Assembly (NCBI GenBank): GCA_022661535.1
Contig: JAKULF010000010.1
Coordinates: 1,364,001 to 1,428,000, forward strand
Direction of reading: 5' to 3'
Length of the DNA: 64,000 nucleotides
From: Eutypa lata
Lineage: Eukaryota; Ascomycota; Sordariomycetes; Xylariales; Diatrypaceae
The position numbers and the translations under genes are program-made. Below are positions 1-12,310 of this stretch, one piece after another. The number at the start of each line of letters is the position of its first letter. Position 1 is the stretch's first letter. Under the pieces are notes generated by a model that saw only the letters and a program-made list of their open reading frames with translations, did not search any database and had not been told where the DNA came from.

Positions 1-305
1 GCATTAACGCCGCCCGCGCCTCTGGGGATCATGTGGTTGATGTGGTCGGATTAGGCCTGCGTGATGCAGCGAATCCGCCCCCAGAATACACTAGCCCCGA
101 ACATTCCGATGCCGAAAGCACACAAAGCGATTCCGAAATCGAACGTGTCCCGCTAATACGGGGGCCCCGAAGTCGTGGAGCTTCTTCCGCCGCTACCATC
201 CGACCGAATCCACCTATCCCTAGTTATAGTGACGCTCTACTGCAAGGCGCTGGTAGGGATCGGAGCCGAAGCGACGTCACGATGGGAAGGAGAAGTGGTA
301 GTTGA
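1..305 (+). CDS. C-terminal end of a protein with PY motifs (partial, arrestin-like tail suspected)
   Basis: The reading frame is open from base 3 of the window to a TGA at 303-305, so the 5' part of this gene lies outside the window. The visible tail of about 100 residues is hydrophilic and disordered. It contains PPPEY, which fits the PPxY motif bound by WW domains of Nedd4/Rsp5 ubiquitin ligases, and further on PSYSDAL, which resembles a second, weaker PY-type site. An acidic serine-rich stretch and an Arg/Ser-rich end follow. Paired PY motifs in a disordered C-terminus are typical of fungal arrestin-related trafficking adaptors, but the arrestin fold itself is not visible here, so the family is only a suggestion. 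Confidence 0.5.
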   Translation, partial: INAARASGDHVVDVVGLGLRDAANPPPEYTSPEHSDAESTQSDSEIERVPLIRGPRSRGASSAATIRPNPPIPSYSDALLQGAGRDRSRSDVTMGRRSGS

Positions 306-862
306 AACAATGGACAACTATCGGGAAGAGATGCGATAGCTCGGCCCGGCGGAATTCGACCGTTGATCCAACCGATTCCGAGTCTGGGTAGGCAGTGTCA
401 TGAATAATCTTGATTTTTCTCTTGAAGCGATGTGCCACTAGCATCCATGGAATGCGGAGTTATGGTTGAGTTTTTTTCTTTTTTCTTGCGAAGTCTTTTC
501 TGGTATAGACAACAGGGCGGTGGCATTGGGTTTTAAGGACGGAGGGGAGCAAGGCAACGGGCAGGTGGACAAACTGATGATACCTATTTTTTATTTTTTT
601 GCCCCCGGGAGCGGGTGTTTGTTGTGTAACAAACCTTTCATCCATCCCCGAGCCAAACGCGCGCAGTCATTTATTTATTCGTTATACTATCAAGCAAGCA
701 AGCAAGCCTTTTTATATCCTTGAAATGGGGGAGGGGGATAATAAAAAAAAGTGTTTGACAGGAAAGCCAAGGTTAAAACCGATATCCACGGAGAACGAAT
801 CATGGGAGGGAGGTATGTATGTAGTTACCAAAGGAAGGATCTCCTCCAACGGAGATGAGATG

Positions 863-889
863 ATACCATACCATACCATACCATACCAT
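863..889. repeat. (ATACC)n microsatellite
   Basis: About five tandem copies of the pentamer ATACC lie in non-coding DNA about 560 bp past the end of the first gene. Confidence 0.9.
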
Positions 890-935
890 GCATAGCGTAC
901 GTACATACGTTCCGGTCGAAAACATATCTTATATC

Positions 936-980
936 ATGTATGTATGTATGTATGTATGTATGTATGTATGTGTATGTGTA
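936..980. repeat. (ATGT)n microsatellite
   Basis: About nine tandem copies of ATGT, the last part degenerate (TGTATGTGTA). The same tetramer recurs in short runs in many intergenic regions of this window. Confidence 0.9.
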
Positions 981-3900
981 GTATGACGAAGAATATTATC
1001 TTGCGTTTAATCCGCACGAAAAATGCTTCGTGATCGTAGCTCACTCTTGGTGGAGATCTGCATGTGAGGCTACCGTTGAACTAACTGTGTAGGGCCTGCA
1101 TGGGCAACTCAGGGGTAAAGTTCAAAATCTGATATTGGTATTACACTTGATGAAGTTAACACGCTAGTTATATATGCCGTCCTTGTTTGACTGTAAACTG
1201 TTGTAGCATATGATGGGAATGTTATAGTGCTCTGCAAATGTCACTTACTTACCGGAAAGGCACACCAGTATGATCTGAGCAATTTGCAATTTGACCGACC
1301 AGATGGTGAGGTCGGGGAAATACGCCGTGTCCCATTTTGCAAGTAGATAGATACCTACCTACCTACACCTTCTATCTAGCAGTTTACCTGATGTGATCGA
1401 TTAGTTGAGTTGTGGACTATCATGTGGTACGGTACACATCTAGCTAGCATGTAGTTACCATGAGCCGCGCAATCAACCTCCTGAAAAGTAAGTAATTCAT
1501 GTACGTGTACATGACCTGCCTGCCTACCTGTCACGATCATAAAGCCCAAATGCCGTAGCTTGCTATTTAACCATCTTGAGGTATATTGAAAATTATTTTC
1601 TTACTATTGTTTTCAGGTTCCCTGTGCGTCTGATCAACTACCCCAACGGTTAGCTATAAGCTATTGAAAGTATGAAGCCGCGTCTGTATATCCGTCTTTT
1701 ACGCTCAGGATACGTAATATGCTCGCAGTTATGTATCATTGACTTCGGCTGTGAAGTAGCTGTGTGTTAGAAGGAGGGACCTCCTTAAGGGTGGACGGCC
1801 ATAAGAGCAAAAGAAGATCGAGATAAGTACCATGTGAAAGCCTAGATAGTTATACTGAAGTGGTCCACATAGAACAAGACTTAGGGAACTTCTTGTCCAT
1901 TTATTCAATTGACCACATCAGCATCACTTACCTTTAAACTACTAGATATATTGTTGTAGTGTTTCATTAACGGCTAGCTGTTTTCTTAGTTAAAGTTAAG
2001 CTACGGGGATCGGGGAAACATAGTGTGTGCCTATATGTTCATTTGCATTTTTGAGCTGATAGGAGTATTAGATGTAATGTTTTCAGGAGACCAACGAGAG
2101 TTGGTAGGCATTATTGTAGATTTAGCAAACTCTCATACCGACACTCCAAGATCTTGGCCTCCAGACGCCAATATTAAGATGTTGGAATAGCTAGTGCTTA
2201 GTCATGTCTTCGACATTCCTCGGCCAATTTCTGTATACTTGGTTGGTATTTGTCTTAGACAGACCAACAACATCTCACTATGCAATTATGCCCTACTGCC
2301 CAAAACATATCTCTTCATACCAAGTTTACAGCTTTTACCTACCCATTAAAGACCGAAAGAGAGAGGCTGTTAAAAGGACCTGCTGGCGCTATATTATAAT
2401 GTAATCTGGGAGTCGTATGAGCAGACTAGTGAACATAGATTTGACCCCATGTCGACCTGTGATACGAAGAGCACGTTGTGTCACCTTCACCGAGTAAGTT
2501 CCGTTGATTCTCGGAGGATGAAGAAGAACGGGGGAAAATGCAAATCACGTTATCTGTAAATAGCAGCCCAAGAGGTCTCAAATAAGGACTCCCAACCGAT
2601 AGATTATTGCTTATCCTTTAATACCCCAATGTTGTTATCTCCATGGAGTGAAAAGATATTAGACAAAATAGTCCTAAGCATATTAATATGATAGATATAG
2701 ACCATAACTATACGGAAAAGGTTCCGTAATTTACGACAAGAGGATATGGTTTCACGCTCTCAACATACCCACAGACTTACCTACGAAGCTAGGTAGGTAG
2801 CCAGAGCTCCGGACCGACATAGCTAGCTATCTTGGATGATACAAAGAATACCTTCTTTGAGAGCCCCGAGCGGACGGGTCTGTAGGTGTGACAGAGACTG
2901 GGGGCATTTTATGCTTGCTTGTTTATTTATTTGATTGTCTGTCCGTCTTTCTGTTTGTATGTTTGTCTACCTACCTGCTCGTCACACAATTGAATGGTAA
3001 ACCTTAATTATTATATACGCGCATTATTGCTTACGAAGAGTGAATATATTACTGCGCTTGTTGATCCCAATTCTCTTCTTCTAACCTCTAGATACACGCA
3101 AATGAGAATAGATGATAGGATATGGCATGATAGGAAAGACTGCATGGGTGATGGGTGGATGGATAAAGCTCGCATTCATGTACCACATGTGACTGTGAGC
3201 GGACGACACGAACTTAACATCTGCTGCATATATTGTGTTCCGTACATGTCAAGCTTGTGTCATACTGAATGAATGCAATGCAACGTACGTAGAGCATGGC
3301 GAGGTCTCACGGCTCGGCTAAGCTGCATATGGTTGTACTACGGGAGCTACTGGGAAGAAAAAAAATGCAAGCATGAAGTGGTTCAGGCCTGCTTAATAGA
3401 TAACATGCTAGATAGCTGGGTTGCGGTTGGAGTATGATGGGAATACACGGTGATGGTTGAGGGGAAAGAATACATCTCGTGGTTCTTGGTATGGTGATAT
3501 ACCTAACCTGGCAATGGACAAGACGAGTGAGTGTGTTGACTGGTTCAAATGAAGTTAAGAGGTGGAATTAAGATGAAGGGAAGATACGGCAGGAAGAGGG
3601 ACATTTTAAGCTTTGCAGCTACAAGCGGACCGTGCATACTTTTTTCATTTAAATTTAATATCACCTGCGGCGGAATGAGACACCCAAGCAAAATTTAGAA
3701 TAGCTCCGGTATCACCAAAGGGTAAGAGATAGGCATGGGGCGAACTGTAGTCTTCTTCGTATGTAAACACAGCGATGGCGGATCCTCTCCACGCCTGGTA
3801 TATATCAATTAAGGATGAATTATGTAGTTGGACAAAACACCTAAGGTATTGAGACGGGACACCCGCAGTACGCCAACCAGATGTCTTCAAAAAGTAAATA

Positions 3901-4215
3901 TCCATCCGCCTATCCTGTAAAAACGAGCCTCGCTATGTTGACTTGAACGTGTTGGTATCTTCATAAGTTGTGAGAGAGGTCGGCCATGTGGCGAACGGTG
4001 ACCGGGAAAAAAAGAAAATTTAATATCAAAAAATGAACCGCTTTTTTCGTGTCCAAGTTTCGCCGTGACGCCCTTCGCCCTTCTATGTATGTATGCCCTC
4101 TACGTTCCGAAAAGGGGACACCGTACAGGATGCCCCCTGTTTATTACCATTTATATATATTCGCTTTTCAAGACTTCGCAGATCCTTCTAGATGTAGTGG
4201 TTTCGCCTTCTCACA

Positions 4216-5741
4216 TCATCCGTTCTGCAGGTACCACTTGCCGTCGGCACAGTGGACCCAAGTCATCCAACCCCGGGAAAGTCTCTCCGTCTCGTCAAGA
4301 GTCGTGGTAGCCGACATAGGGGGCCCGTAGACCCATTCCCGCCTAGTGTAACAGAGCACAAGCAGAAGGGATATACCCGCGGACGTTATCATGAATATCG
4401 TCTTCTTGGCGCAGCGTGGTCTCGGGGGATTGATGATGATATGGGCCTTCTCGGAGACGGATGCCTTCTCGCGCGTCCATTCGACGCCGGCTACCCAGCC
4501 CGCCTTGACCTCGTCCCATTTTGACTGGTATATGAATAGGCCCAAGAGCGAGATAGCATAGCCGGATAGCTGGAGCGGGCTAATCGGCGTGCCCCATATC
4601 GATACGGCAGCCGCAACTAGGAGGATGTTCTTGAATATCCCCGTTAGAACGAGACCGAGACCAGATGTCTTGCCAATCTGTATCAAGGTTAGTCACTATC
4701 ATCATTGTATGAGACACGAACATATGGAATCTCACCAGTAGTACGCTCGAAACATTCAGAAGGAAGGCAATGACTGCGTTTAGGAGTAGCATCCAGAATC
4801 CGACCTCAACAGCATGGGTCCACTCGAAAGAACTCCAACCCAGCAAATAGGAAAGCATAAAGCTCGTGAAGGCGCAAACAGGCGCGAAGTAGTATAGACT
4901 GACGAGTGGATCCATATGCAAGCCAGTACCCGATATGAGAAACTGGATCAGAATGATGCGGGCCGACTCGAACAGGATGCTGAGTATTTGGAAAAGGATT
5001 CCCTGAAATGAGAAGCTCGCCTCTGCAGCACCGGCCATGACAATGCCAACCATGATAACCAGCATCTTCAGACATTTCATTGACGTCAGGTGTTCTAAGC
5101 CCAAGATACACCCCATGAGGAGAGTGACAATGGGGGCTGCAGCCTAGTGATGGTTCGGATTAGCGGGTACGTTAAGGGGCCGAAAGGACTGGAAAAACAA
5201 CAACTACATAGCTTACCTTGAGCATTTGTATTAAAGGGATATTAAGGTAAAGATAGGCAATATTACTGCAAATCATGCTTCCACTATAGGCAATGCCTAT
5301 GGGTACAACGGCGAGTATATAGATTTTCCATGTCATTTTGACATTATGGCGGCCATCAAGGAGGCCAGTGGTTCGTGCCAGTAACTGAGTTACTAGCGTA
5401 GCAAAAGTCATATGCCACCATGTTAAGATAACGGCTATAGTTAAGTTAGAACTGCACCGACTAGAAGTAGGTTTCCATTTGAATGGTTGTTACTTACGAT
5501 ACCCTGCACATCTGTTAGATAAGAGTCTAATAGGAGAGGCTGGGAGAAAACTCACGGAAACCGGCAGTATGTATTAACCACTTATTGAAAAGGATCGTGA
5601 GGTTGGAAAAAAGTATCCAATTCCTTTGTAGAAGAATATAGTGTTAGCAAAGTGTATTGACCGCAATGGTAAAGGGGGCACTTACGAGACATAGAATCCG
5701 GGGTGCAGCGATAGGCCTGCCTTGTCTTCGGGAGATGACAT
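4216..5741 (-). CDS. TPT/SLC35-family membrane transporter (drug/metabolite transporter superfamily)
   Basis: Spliced product of 405 residues from six exons: 5741-5686, 5623-5556, 5503-5498, 5434-5217, 5143-4736 and 4677-4216; phases agree throughout. The protein has about ten hydrophobic segments and the signature runs of the triose-phosphate/nucleotide-sugar transporter family: TILFNKW near residue 30, IQMLK near 115, then IGKTSG and GIFKNILLV in the C-terminal half. Such proteins usually exchange sugar phosphates or nucleotide sugars across Golgi, ER or other endomembranes; the substrate cannot be read from sequence. Exon 3 is only 6 nt long (GGTATC), flanked by TGCAG and GTAAGT. It supplies the Arg-Tyr that the family has after TAGF. 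Skipping it keeps frame; the longer alternative exon from the upstream AG breaks frame. The hydrophilic C-terminus ends after a last membrane segment. Confidence 0.85.
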
Positions 5742-8250
5742 AGTGTGTACAGTACTAGGGGCGGGGGAAGAAAAGAAGAACAAAATAAGTCAGTTCTCTA
5801 CTGCCGCGGTACTAGTTACAGGGGAATTGGTTTGAAAAATAAAACAAGATTTATTCTTCTGCCTCGAAGCGGAGAGGGGGCTCACATAGACGAGCATGCA
5901 TTAGTTCATCGCTTTGATGATGTTTTAAGGTCGAGTTCTCCAGGAAGCTCAACCCAATTCTCCCAGTGAATACCCCCCTTATGGGTAGATGGCCGAGACG
6001 TGTATGTGTGGTAGGTACCTATTGTACAACGCTTGGGAGTTAAACAATAGGAGTTAAACAATACTACTGATTCACCGCCTGGTTAGTAGCGAGTAGAATC
6101 CAATTGCCATGCCAAAACTACTTGGCGTATGTCATGCGCAGTCGAAGGAGCGAATTGATCGAGGAGGCAAGGCTGGAGAGAGAGTGCGTGCGTATTAGGG
6201 ATGTATGTATAGAAGGAGCGATAATTGATGTTGGGGTAGAAAAGGATTGTACTACATGTAGGCAGGTATGTTACTCAGATATCAAATGGCTTGGGAAAGA
6301 GTAATCACTAGTGATACACAGCCAACAAATAAACCAAGTTAAGGATAAGACAAGGAGAGAAAGGAATTGTCTAAAGATAATTCGCTAAGTTGGAACTGAG
6401 AATACAAACCAGCCAGCCAGCCAGCCCAGCCCGCTGCGTCTCAACACGGGGTCGCGCTTGGCGTCCAAAAGGCGCAGAGGCGTCGCCCTCCAGTGTCTGA
6501 TTGTGTGTGGATAAGGGACCAAACCCAGCAAAAAACCAAAAAAAACCAGCTTTTTGAGGGGCTATTGGAGAGCCAATCCAACCCACTTGGCATCCGGGGG
6601 GTGTGCTGCACTACCGGATGAAGTTTAGCAGCTGCAAGAATATTGGACCTTTAATCCTAGTTGGTGGACCTTGCAGGTGATGAACGTTTCATATGCCAAG
6701 CAAGTTATGTAGGTGCCTAGAAAACAAGGACATGCAATTGTACCGTAGATATATGGTCATATGTGCATATATTTTGGTCTGAACTCCATTTCAACGCTCT
6801 GATCCCAACTCCCCTTCTGATATATACCTATATATACACATAAATGTTGGGATGATTACCTAGGTAGTGTTTATGGCCTCATTGTTGCGCCAGAGTCCAA
6901 AGGAGGCGAGACTTACATACGTGCATTACATATGTATGTAGTTCCTCTGCACTCCTTTAGAGTTCTGATCCGTGCAGCTACATAACATTGCATACGGATG
7001 CGTTTATACACTATAGGCACGTCTTTTCCGACCAATTAGAATTCTTGATTCCACAGCATAGATGAAATCAATCTTACCTGGGGCTAATTTAGTGCTAAAA
7101 ACAGAAAATTCCCGACGATCCCTGCCCACACCTACTAGTAGTAGGGGGATTACTTACAGCTACCAACATCACACAGCCTTGCGACCGTTGCAGATTTGCT
7201 GTGTCAGGATTTCGTCATACCCTGAGGCAGTGTATGGCTTGCATGTTTGTAGATAGATATGTAGACACACGTAATATGGCTGGCATACAAACTACCTACT
7301 GTATGCAATCTTTCCTAACTGTCGCATTGTAGCTCAAGGGCACACAATGCCCATACTCACAACCCATTAGCTGCCGCATTTAACTACCTTATTCTGTCCC
7401 CGTTTCTAGTAGACAGTTTCGGGAGCTAAAGCTAAAGCGGGAGACCATGTGGTCTGTCTGTCACCTGTCTGTTGCGACGCTGTCTTAGGCTACTAAACCC
7501 TAACTGAACCCCATGAAGATTGAAGAATGAGAATTTTAACCTACAATCAAAGTTACCACTACTAGGATGCCAAGACCAATTAGGCTATAATAAGGCAAAC
7601 GTGTTGCTTTGTGTGCTTACATGCTTGGGAATATTGAAATTCTTTAATGGAATTCAGTTTCCGGTACCTCGTAGAACCGTATGTTGTTAAAAGGGGCAAA
7701 ATGTAATCTAAACTATGTAAGCAATGTGTTCTCAGCTAGGTACATATTTCCCAAGAATCAGACATGCGATATGACCTTGTTATGTCAGTCTAACATCTTC
7801 AGGTAGTCATGCGTTTATTCTTATTTTGATCATTTTGATCATTTTGTCCGCTTCAATAGGGGTAGTTTCGTCTAGTGGACAGAAATAGCATTTGATCATC
7901 TCCTGTATGACGTCAGGTCAACTAATGTCTGTCTACATACATACACTACCTTGAAATAGACGCATATATATAACAACCGTTCATGCACCAGCGTATATAC
8001 AGACAATGTTGTAGTTATTGAGAAATTGTAAGTAATAACTAAACAGTTGCACAAAAGACACAGCAAGGTTACAATACATACCTATGTATCTATCGCAACT
8101 ACTGCCGCATGGAGCACAATAGTTCTAATGGGACAATAGTTAAGTCTGCGGCATGTTCCATACACATACGTCGTCACAGGGCTGGACCTGCGAGATTCGT
8201 ATAATAGTTATATTTACCAAGGTTTATTATCCTGTTAACTACATCTATTG

Positions 8251-8269
8251 ATCTATCTATCTATCTATC
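8251..8269. repeat. (ATCT)n microsatellite
   Basis: Nearly five tandem ATCT copies in intergenic DNA. Confidence 0.85.
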
Positions 8270-9204
8270 AGATACTACATGTATCTATTCATACCTCACG
8301 TATGTATGTAAAGCCATACACTTTTATTTTAATTTAATTCGGGTGCCTAACCTACGGTGTGCGATTTCCTCTCTGTGTCCCCCGATTCGGACAACCCGCC
8401 CCCAAGCCCGCGCTCATCATTTCCCCAAGCATCGGTCCCGTTGTGTTGCACATTTGTCTCCAGTCTAACTACCTGCGTACGTGTGTATGTAGGTGCGTTA
8501 TTACTTACATAGACGAAGTAATGTAGAAGGAAAGTGAAAGCGCACTAAACATATGTAATACCGACCGAGACCCGCCGCCGTTCCAATGCGACGACGGTCG
8601 GTCGGCCGCCGGCACCTCTTAGCATAGCATGCCATAGCCACAAACTTTCTGGGAAACAAGATTTCCGCCGCATTGGCTGGTAGGTGAAACCTTTCCCCGG
8701 GCTCGTTGGGCAAGTGTTAACTGACGCCCCCCTCCCCCCGGTCACTCTGACGCGGGCTGAGTTTATGTATCAATCCAATGGACCGCTGATCGCGATTGTC
8801 AAGAAGACACATGCTATCATGCTATCCTATCATGACATCTCATCGTGTAGTTAGGTATGCTGACGGATGGATGGATGGATGTACATACATTTAAGCGCTG
8901 CCTGCATACATAATACACACCACGTCTCTAGATCGTTTCACTGTGAAGGAAGGGAAAAAGGGCTTGCGAAGAGTCTGTGGCACGTACGTATGTATATATG
9001 TACGTGCGTATAAATAAGATAGAAGAACTCGTTGGCTCGTCATTGGTTGTCAGCTTCTAGCTAGTACATAGTCATAGCCGAAGAGTAGTGCTACATAGTT
9101 AATCCTACACACGTATATCATTTCGTAATCTCGAACCAGCATAATGCCGCCGTGCAGTTACGAACACACATACATCCCTTCTTCGCTCCGCGCAGAACCA
9201 ATGG

Positions 9205-9230
9205 TAATAATAATAATAACAACAACAACA
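9205..9230. repeat. (TAA)n(CAA)n compound microsatellite
   Basis: A run of TAA triplets turns into CAA triplets, about 200 bp past the stop codon of the ubiquitin protease. Confidence 0.8.
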
Positions 9231-9426
9231 CGCAGACCCGTTCCCTTTCCGTTGCCTTTCTAACTAGAGACACCTTCGCTATGCAGGGAAAAAACAAAAC
9301 AGGATAACTGCAAAAATCAAATAGAAAGCAAGCCGTATGTATATACATGGCCATGTATGTGCCTTGAAGTAGGAAAGAAAACCCGCCAAAGCTTCTAGGC
9401 TTTGGGATGATGATGCTGTGGTTTCT

Positions 9427-11643
9427 TCAGCTATTTGGTCGATAAAGCGGTATCGTAGGATCTATCCGTTCACCCTCTACTAGAGATGGATAGAGAGATG
9501 AGAAGATCGGCCCTGCTGTGACAATGCTGGCTGCCTGATCGGTTACACCCGAGGGAATATGCGCCTCCGCCAGACTTGCACTAGCCCCATCGTGTTGGGC
9601 GGCGGCTGGATCCTGCGGCTTTGTGGGAGGGTCTATGGAATTCTCCTCGGCCTTAGGTTCATCCTCTGGCGGGGCTGTGAGGTCGTCGTCACCCCTCTCC
9701 GAAGACCGCAACTTCTCCTCTTCGGCCTTGATCTCGGAGACGAGGACCGAGTTTGGGTCCACGCAATCATAGAACAGCATGAAGACGCCACCCTGAGCGA
9801 GGACTTGATCTTCGGATACATCCCAAACGCTTTCATCGCTTAGCCGCCACCATTTCTCGCTTGGATCCAAGTCCATCTCAGCTGAATCCTCGGTCCCAAC
9901 GAGGGTTTTGTCGTCCGAGAAGGTGCTTCCTTTCCCATCCTTGGTGAATTCCTCTGGAACGTGGTCGTGACTGTCTTCAAGTTTGGGTGGCTGAGAAGAG
10001 TGTTTCCGATAACAGACATAATGACCGTTCTCGTGTCGACCTTGGTGGGTGACCACAGCTCGTAGCTCATATATAGGACCGGTGATTTTAGAAGGGCCTA
10101 AATCGCCTGAGATCATGGATTGCCTTGGATCCGAGAACCACAACTCTTCTTCTCCAACACCTGAATCGACGACCCCCTGCGTTGTTGGCCCGCCGGCACT
10201 GCCAAGACACCACGGACCCAAGTCAAGTGTCCTAGGGAATTCTACTGGGGCGAGATTCTTGAACATGGCGCCTGTGCGTTCATCAAAGACTGACCTATTC
10301 ATATGAATAGCAAGGCTTTGAGGTGGGCGGGCGATAGCCACCTGCTTTGTCTTCGTTGAGCTGACCCGGTGCTGGGAGGATATTTTGCATTTGTCTTTGA
10401 GCGTCTCCTCCTCGAAATCATCGTCTTCTAGGGCAAGCTGAACCGCTTCAAGCCTGGCAAGAGGTTGGCGCAGGGAGTCCTCAGACTTGCCAGCTTCTTT
10501 TCCTCGTGAGACAATCATGTCTAGTAACTTCTGAACTTTGAGCAATGAGCACTTGGCACACTCAACCCCTGCAATAGCCTCCAGATCGGTGTAAGCGTCT
10601 AGCCTCTCGTAGAGATCGTGTCTCATTCCGTCGGTTCTCAGATTAAGTGTGAGGCAATTGAAAGGGATCATAGACAGTCCTTCGGAATGGCCGCATTGCG
10701 TGCATGCAACGCGCTGCGCGACCAACCCTTCCAGTGGATTCCTCAGAACCTTGGTATCCGAGATAACCTTTGAAGAGACTGATTGGGAATGGTAACCACT
10801 ATCATCGCTATGCTGGCTATCCTCACTATCGTCTCTAACGCCGGATATCTCCAGCCCGGGCGACTTATGCTGTTCCTTGGTGGCCTTTATAACCTCCTTG
10901 TCTATCTCGTCCAGAATTTTAGAGAAATATTCCTGAGCATCCTGCTGTTGCCATGTATCGAGAGACTTGAGCTTCTTTGGGGTCCAAAGGGTAGTTCCGT
11001 TATTAGTCGAATCAGTTAGCTTATATATCAAGTCACGTAAGCTATTTGCAGAACTAGAGTCGTCGTCTCGTGCCGTTTTATCGGATTCTAAGGCTCGGTC
11101 GAGATACGATGGTAAAGGTGCTAATGTAGCTAACCCTTGAAGGATGCTATTTTGAAAGCATGAATTATCGTAGTTGCCTAGCCCTGGAGGTTGTTGGACA
11201 TTGCGCTTGAAGGATGTGCCCCCCGATAGAGAAGACAAGCTCTTGCGACTCGCATGGGCGACGGAGTTGATTATGCTATCGGGCCTATCCATTCCAAGTA
11301 TCCTCCGCAGGGCTTCGCTCTTGGAAGCATATGTTGGGGCACGAGGCGGAGTTAAAGACTTTGCGACAGGAAACATGGGCGGATGTAACCAGTCATCGAG
11401 TGCGAATAGAAGGTTGGCAGGCGTGACGGCGATAATCAAGTCCCATAAGAGTTCCCCAGGATTTCGATAGGACAATGGATATGAGGAATGCAGGGACTGG
11501 TATACGAGAGTGAGAAGGAGGATGAGAACTGGAACAAGTATGCCGGGCTGCTGTAAGTGATCCCAGACAGAAGGTTCCTCTCTATAGTATGTGCGGTAGA
11601 ATTCGGGGCGATCCGGTTGCCTTTGGGGATGATGCGAGTGCAT
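9427..11643 (-). CDS. Ubiquitin carboxyl-terminal hydrolase (USP family, membrane-anchored, Ubp1-like)
   Basis: Single-exon gene of 738 residues that removes ubiquitin from proteins. An N-terminal hydrophobic segment at about residues 34-51 should anchor it in a membrane, as in yeast Ubp1 and in USP30. The USP Cys box (GLGNYDNSCFQNS) puts the nucleophile at C162. The His box (ENGHYVCYR) gives H541, and WWRLSDESV gives the third catalytic residue D603. Two CxxC pairs (C314/C317 and C362/C365) form the usual zinc-binding finger. An acidic Ser-rich insert (about 270-290) and an extended low-complexity C-terminus after about residue 630 are less conserved. The ATG at 11643 is the first in frame and precedes the membrane segment. 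It is divergent from the Alb1 gene across 667 bp. All key residues are present, so it should be active. Confidence 0.95.
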   Translation of the reverse strand: MHSHHPQRQPDRPEFYRTYYREEPSVWDHLQQPGILVPVLILLLTLVYQSLHSSYPLSYRNPGELLWDLIIAVTPANLLFALDDWLHPPMFPVAKSLTPPRAPTYASKSEALRRILGMDRPDSIINSVAHASRKSLSSLSGGTSFKRNVQQPPGLGNYDNSCFQNSILQGLATLAPLPSYLDRALESDKTARDDDSSSANSLRDLIYKLTDSTNNGTTLWTPKKLKSLDTWQQQDAQEYFSKILDEIDKEVIKATKEQHKSPGLEISGVRDDSEDSQHSDDSGYHSQSVSSKVISDTKVLRNPLEGLVAQRVACTQCGHSEGLSMIPFNCLTLNLRTDGMRHDLYERLDAYTDLEAIAGVECAKCSLLKVQKLLDMIVSRGKEAGKSEDSLRQPLARLEAVQLALEDDDFEEETLKDKCKISSQHRVSSTKTKQVAIARPPQSLAIHMNRSVFDERTGAMFKNLAPVEFPRTLDLGPWCLGSAGGPTTQGVVDSGVGEEELWFSDPRQSMISGDLGPSKITGPIYELRAVVTHQGRHENGHYVCYRKHSSQPPKLEDSHDHVPEEFTKDGKGSTFSDDKTLVGTEDSAEMDLDPSEKWWRLSDESVWDVSEDQVLAQGGVFMLFYDCVDPNSVLVSEIKAEEEKLRSSERGDDDLTAPPEDEPKAEENSIDPPTKPQDPAAAQHDGASASLAEAHIPSGVTDQAASIVTAGPIFSSLYPSLVEGERIDPTIPLYRPNS

Positions 11644-12310
11644 TCTGGATCAATAGCGGAAGTGAAATACGATGTTCAAAGATGACGTTTTGGAGCGGAC
11701 AGTTGGAAAGTTGAGGTCGCGTGAGTATTGTTATTATGAGTTTGCGTATAAATGCGTGGAGAGTAGAAACTATGAATAGCCATCGCAAAGGACCATTGTC
11801 ATCGGAACCCTCCCTTTCTCGTTTGAAGTATTTACTCTACGAATATGGTGCTGGGTGGTTGGTTTTGGGACAGGAGCTGAGAATGTGCTTGACTCAAATG
11901 TGAATTGCTAGCTAGGTACCTATGTACGAAGGGTAGGTAGGTATGAGACGGAAGTGGTCCACGTAGATGGTAAAGGTAGGAGGACAAAAGCTTAAGTAGA
12001 ATGTCGAATGCTATTCAGCGTCAACGAATTCAAAGAGAAACACCAGTTAAAGTAGTACAAGTTTGCCGATCATCAATTCCTAGCATGTGCCGTTTCAAGA
12101 GTGGGCTAATTTGGGAAGCTATACTTAATCGGTTATAGTATCCGTTAGCGCTACGGTTATGGGGTTTCTTATCAGCTTTATCTAAAGAGTCTGCGGGGCA
12201 GAAAGTCCAAAAATTTAGTTAGAGTCTAGTTAGGAAATGCAGCAAATAGAGATGCGATGTATTGAAACCAAACCAACCAAACCAGACACAACATCCATTC
12301 TGAAGCAAAG
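11644..12310. promoter_or_regulatory. divergent promoter region between ubiquitin protease and Alb1 genes
   Basis: This 667-bp gap separates the start codons of two divergent genes and must hold both promoters. A TAGGTA-rich patch lies at about 11912-11945. I see no certain TATA box or operator. Confidence 0.5.

Larger units (their letters stand above)
306..4215. other. intergenic, no supported gene
   Basis: This 3.9-kb stretch holds no convincing coding region. It carries short tandem repeats (ATACC at 863-889, ATGT at 936-980) and several TAGGTA/TACCTA clusters. The longest ATG-started open frame (3645-3905, minus) has no recognisable motif. Confidence 0.5.
5742..9426. other. intergenic, no supported gene
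   Basis: No coding region could be supported in 3.7 kb. The stretch contains microsatellites (ATCT at 8251-8269, TAA/CAA at 9205-9230), repeated TACATAC/ATGTATG runs and TAGGTA clusters. The 5' part holds the promoter of the transporter, the 3' part the downstream region of the ubiquitin protease. Confidence 0.5.

Noticed and set aside
3645..3905. 86-codon ATG-started open frame on the minus strand
   Set aside because: No recognisable motif, signal peptide or splice context; length is within what chance gives in 3.9 kb of non-coding DNA.
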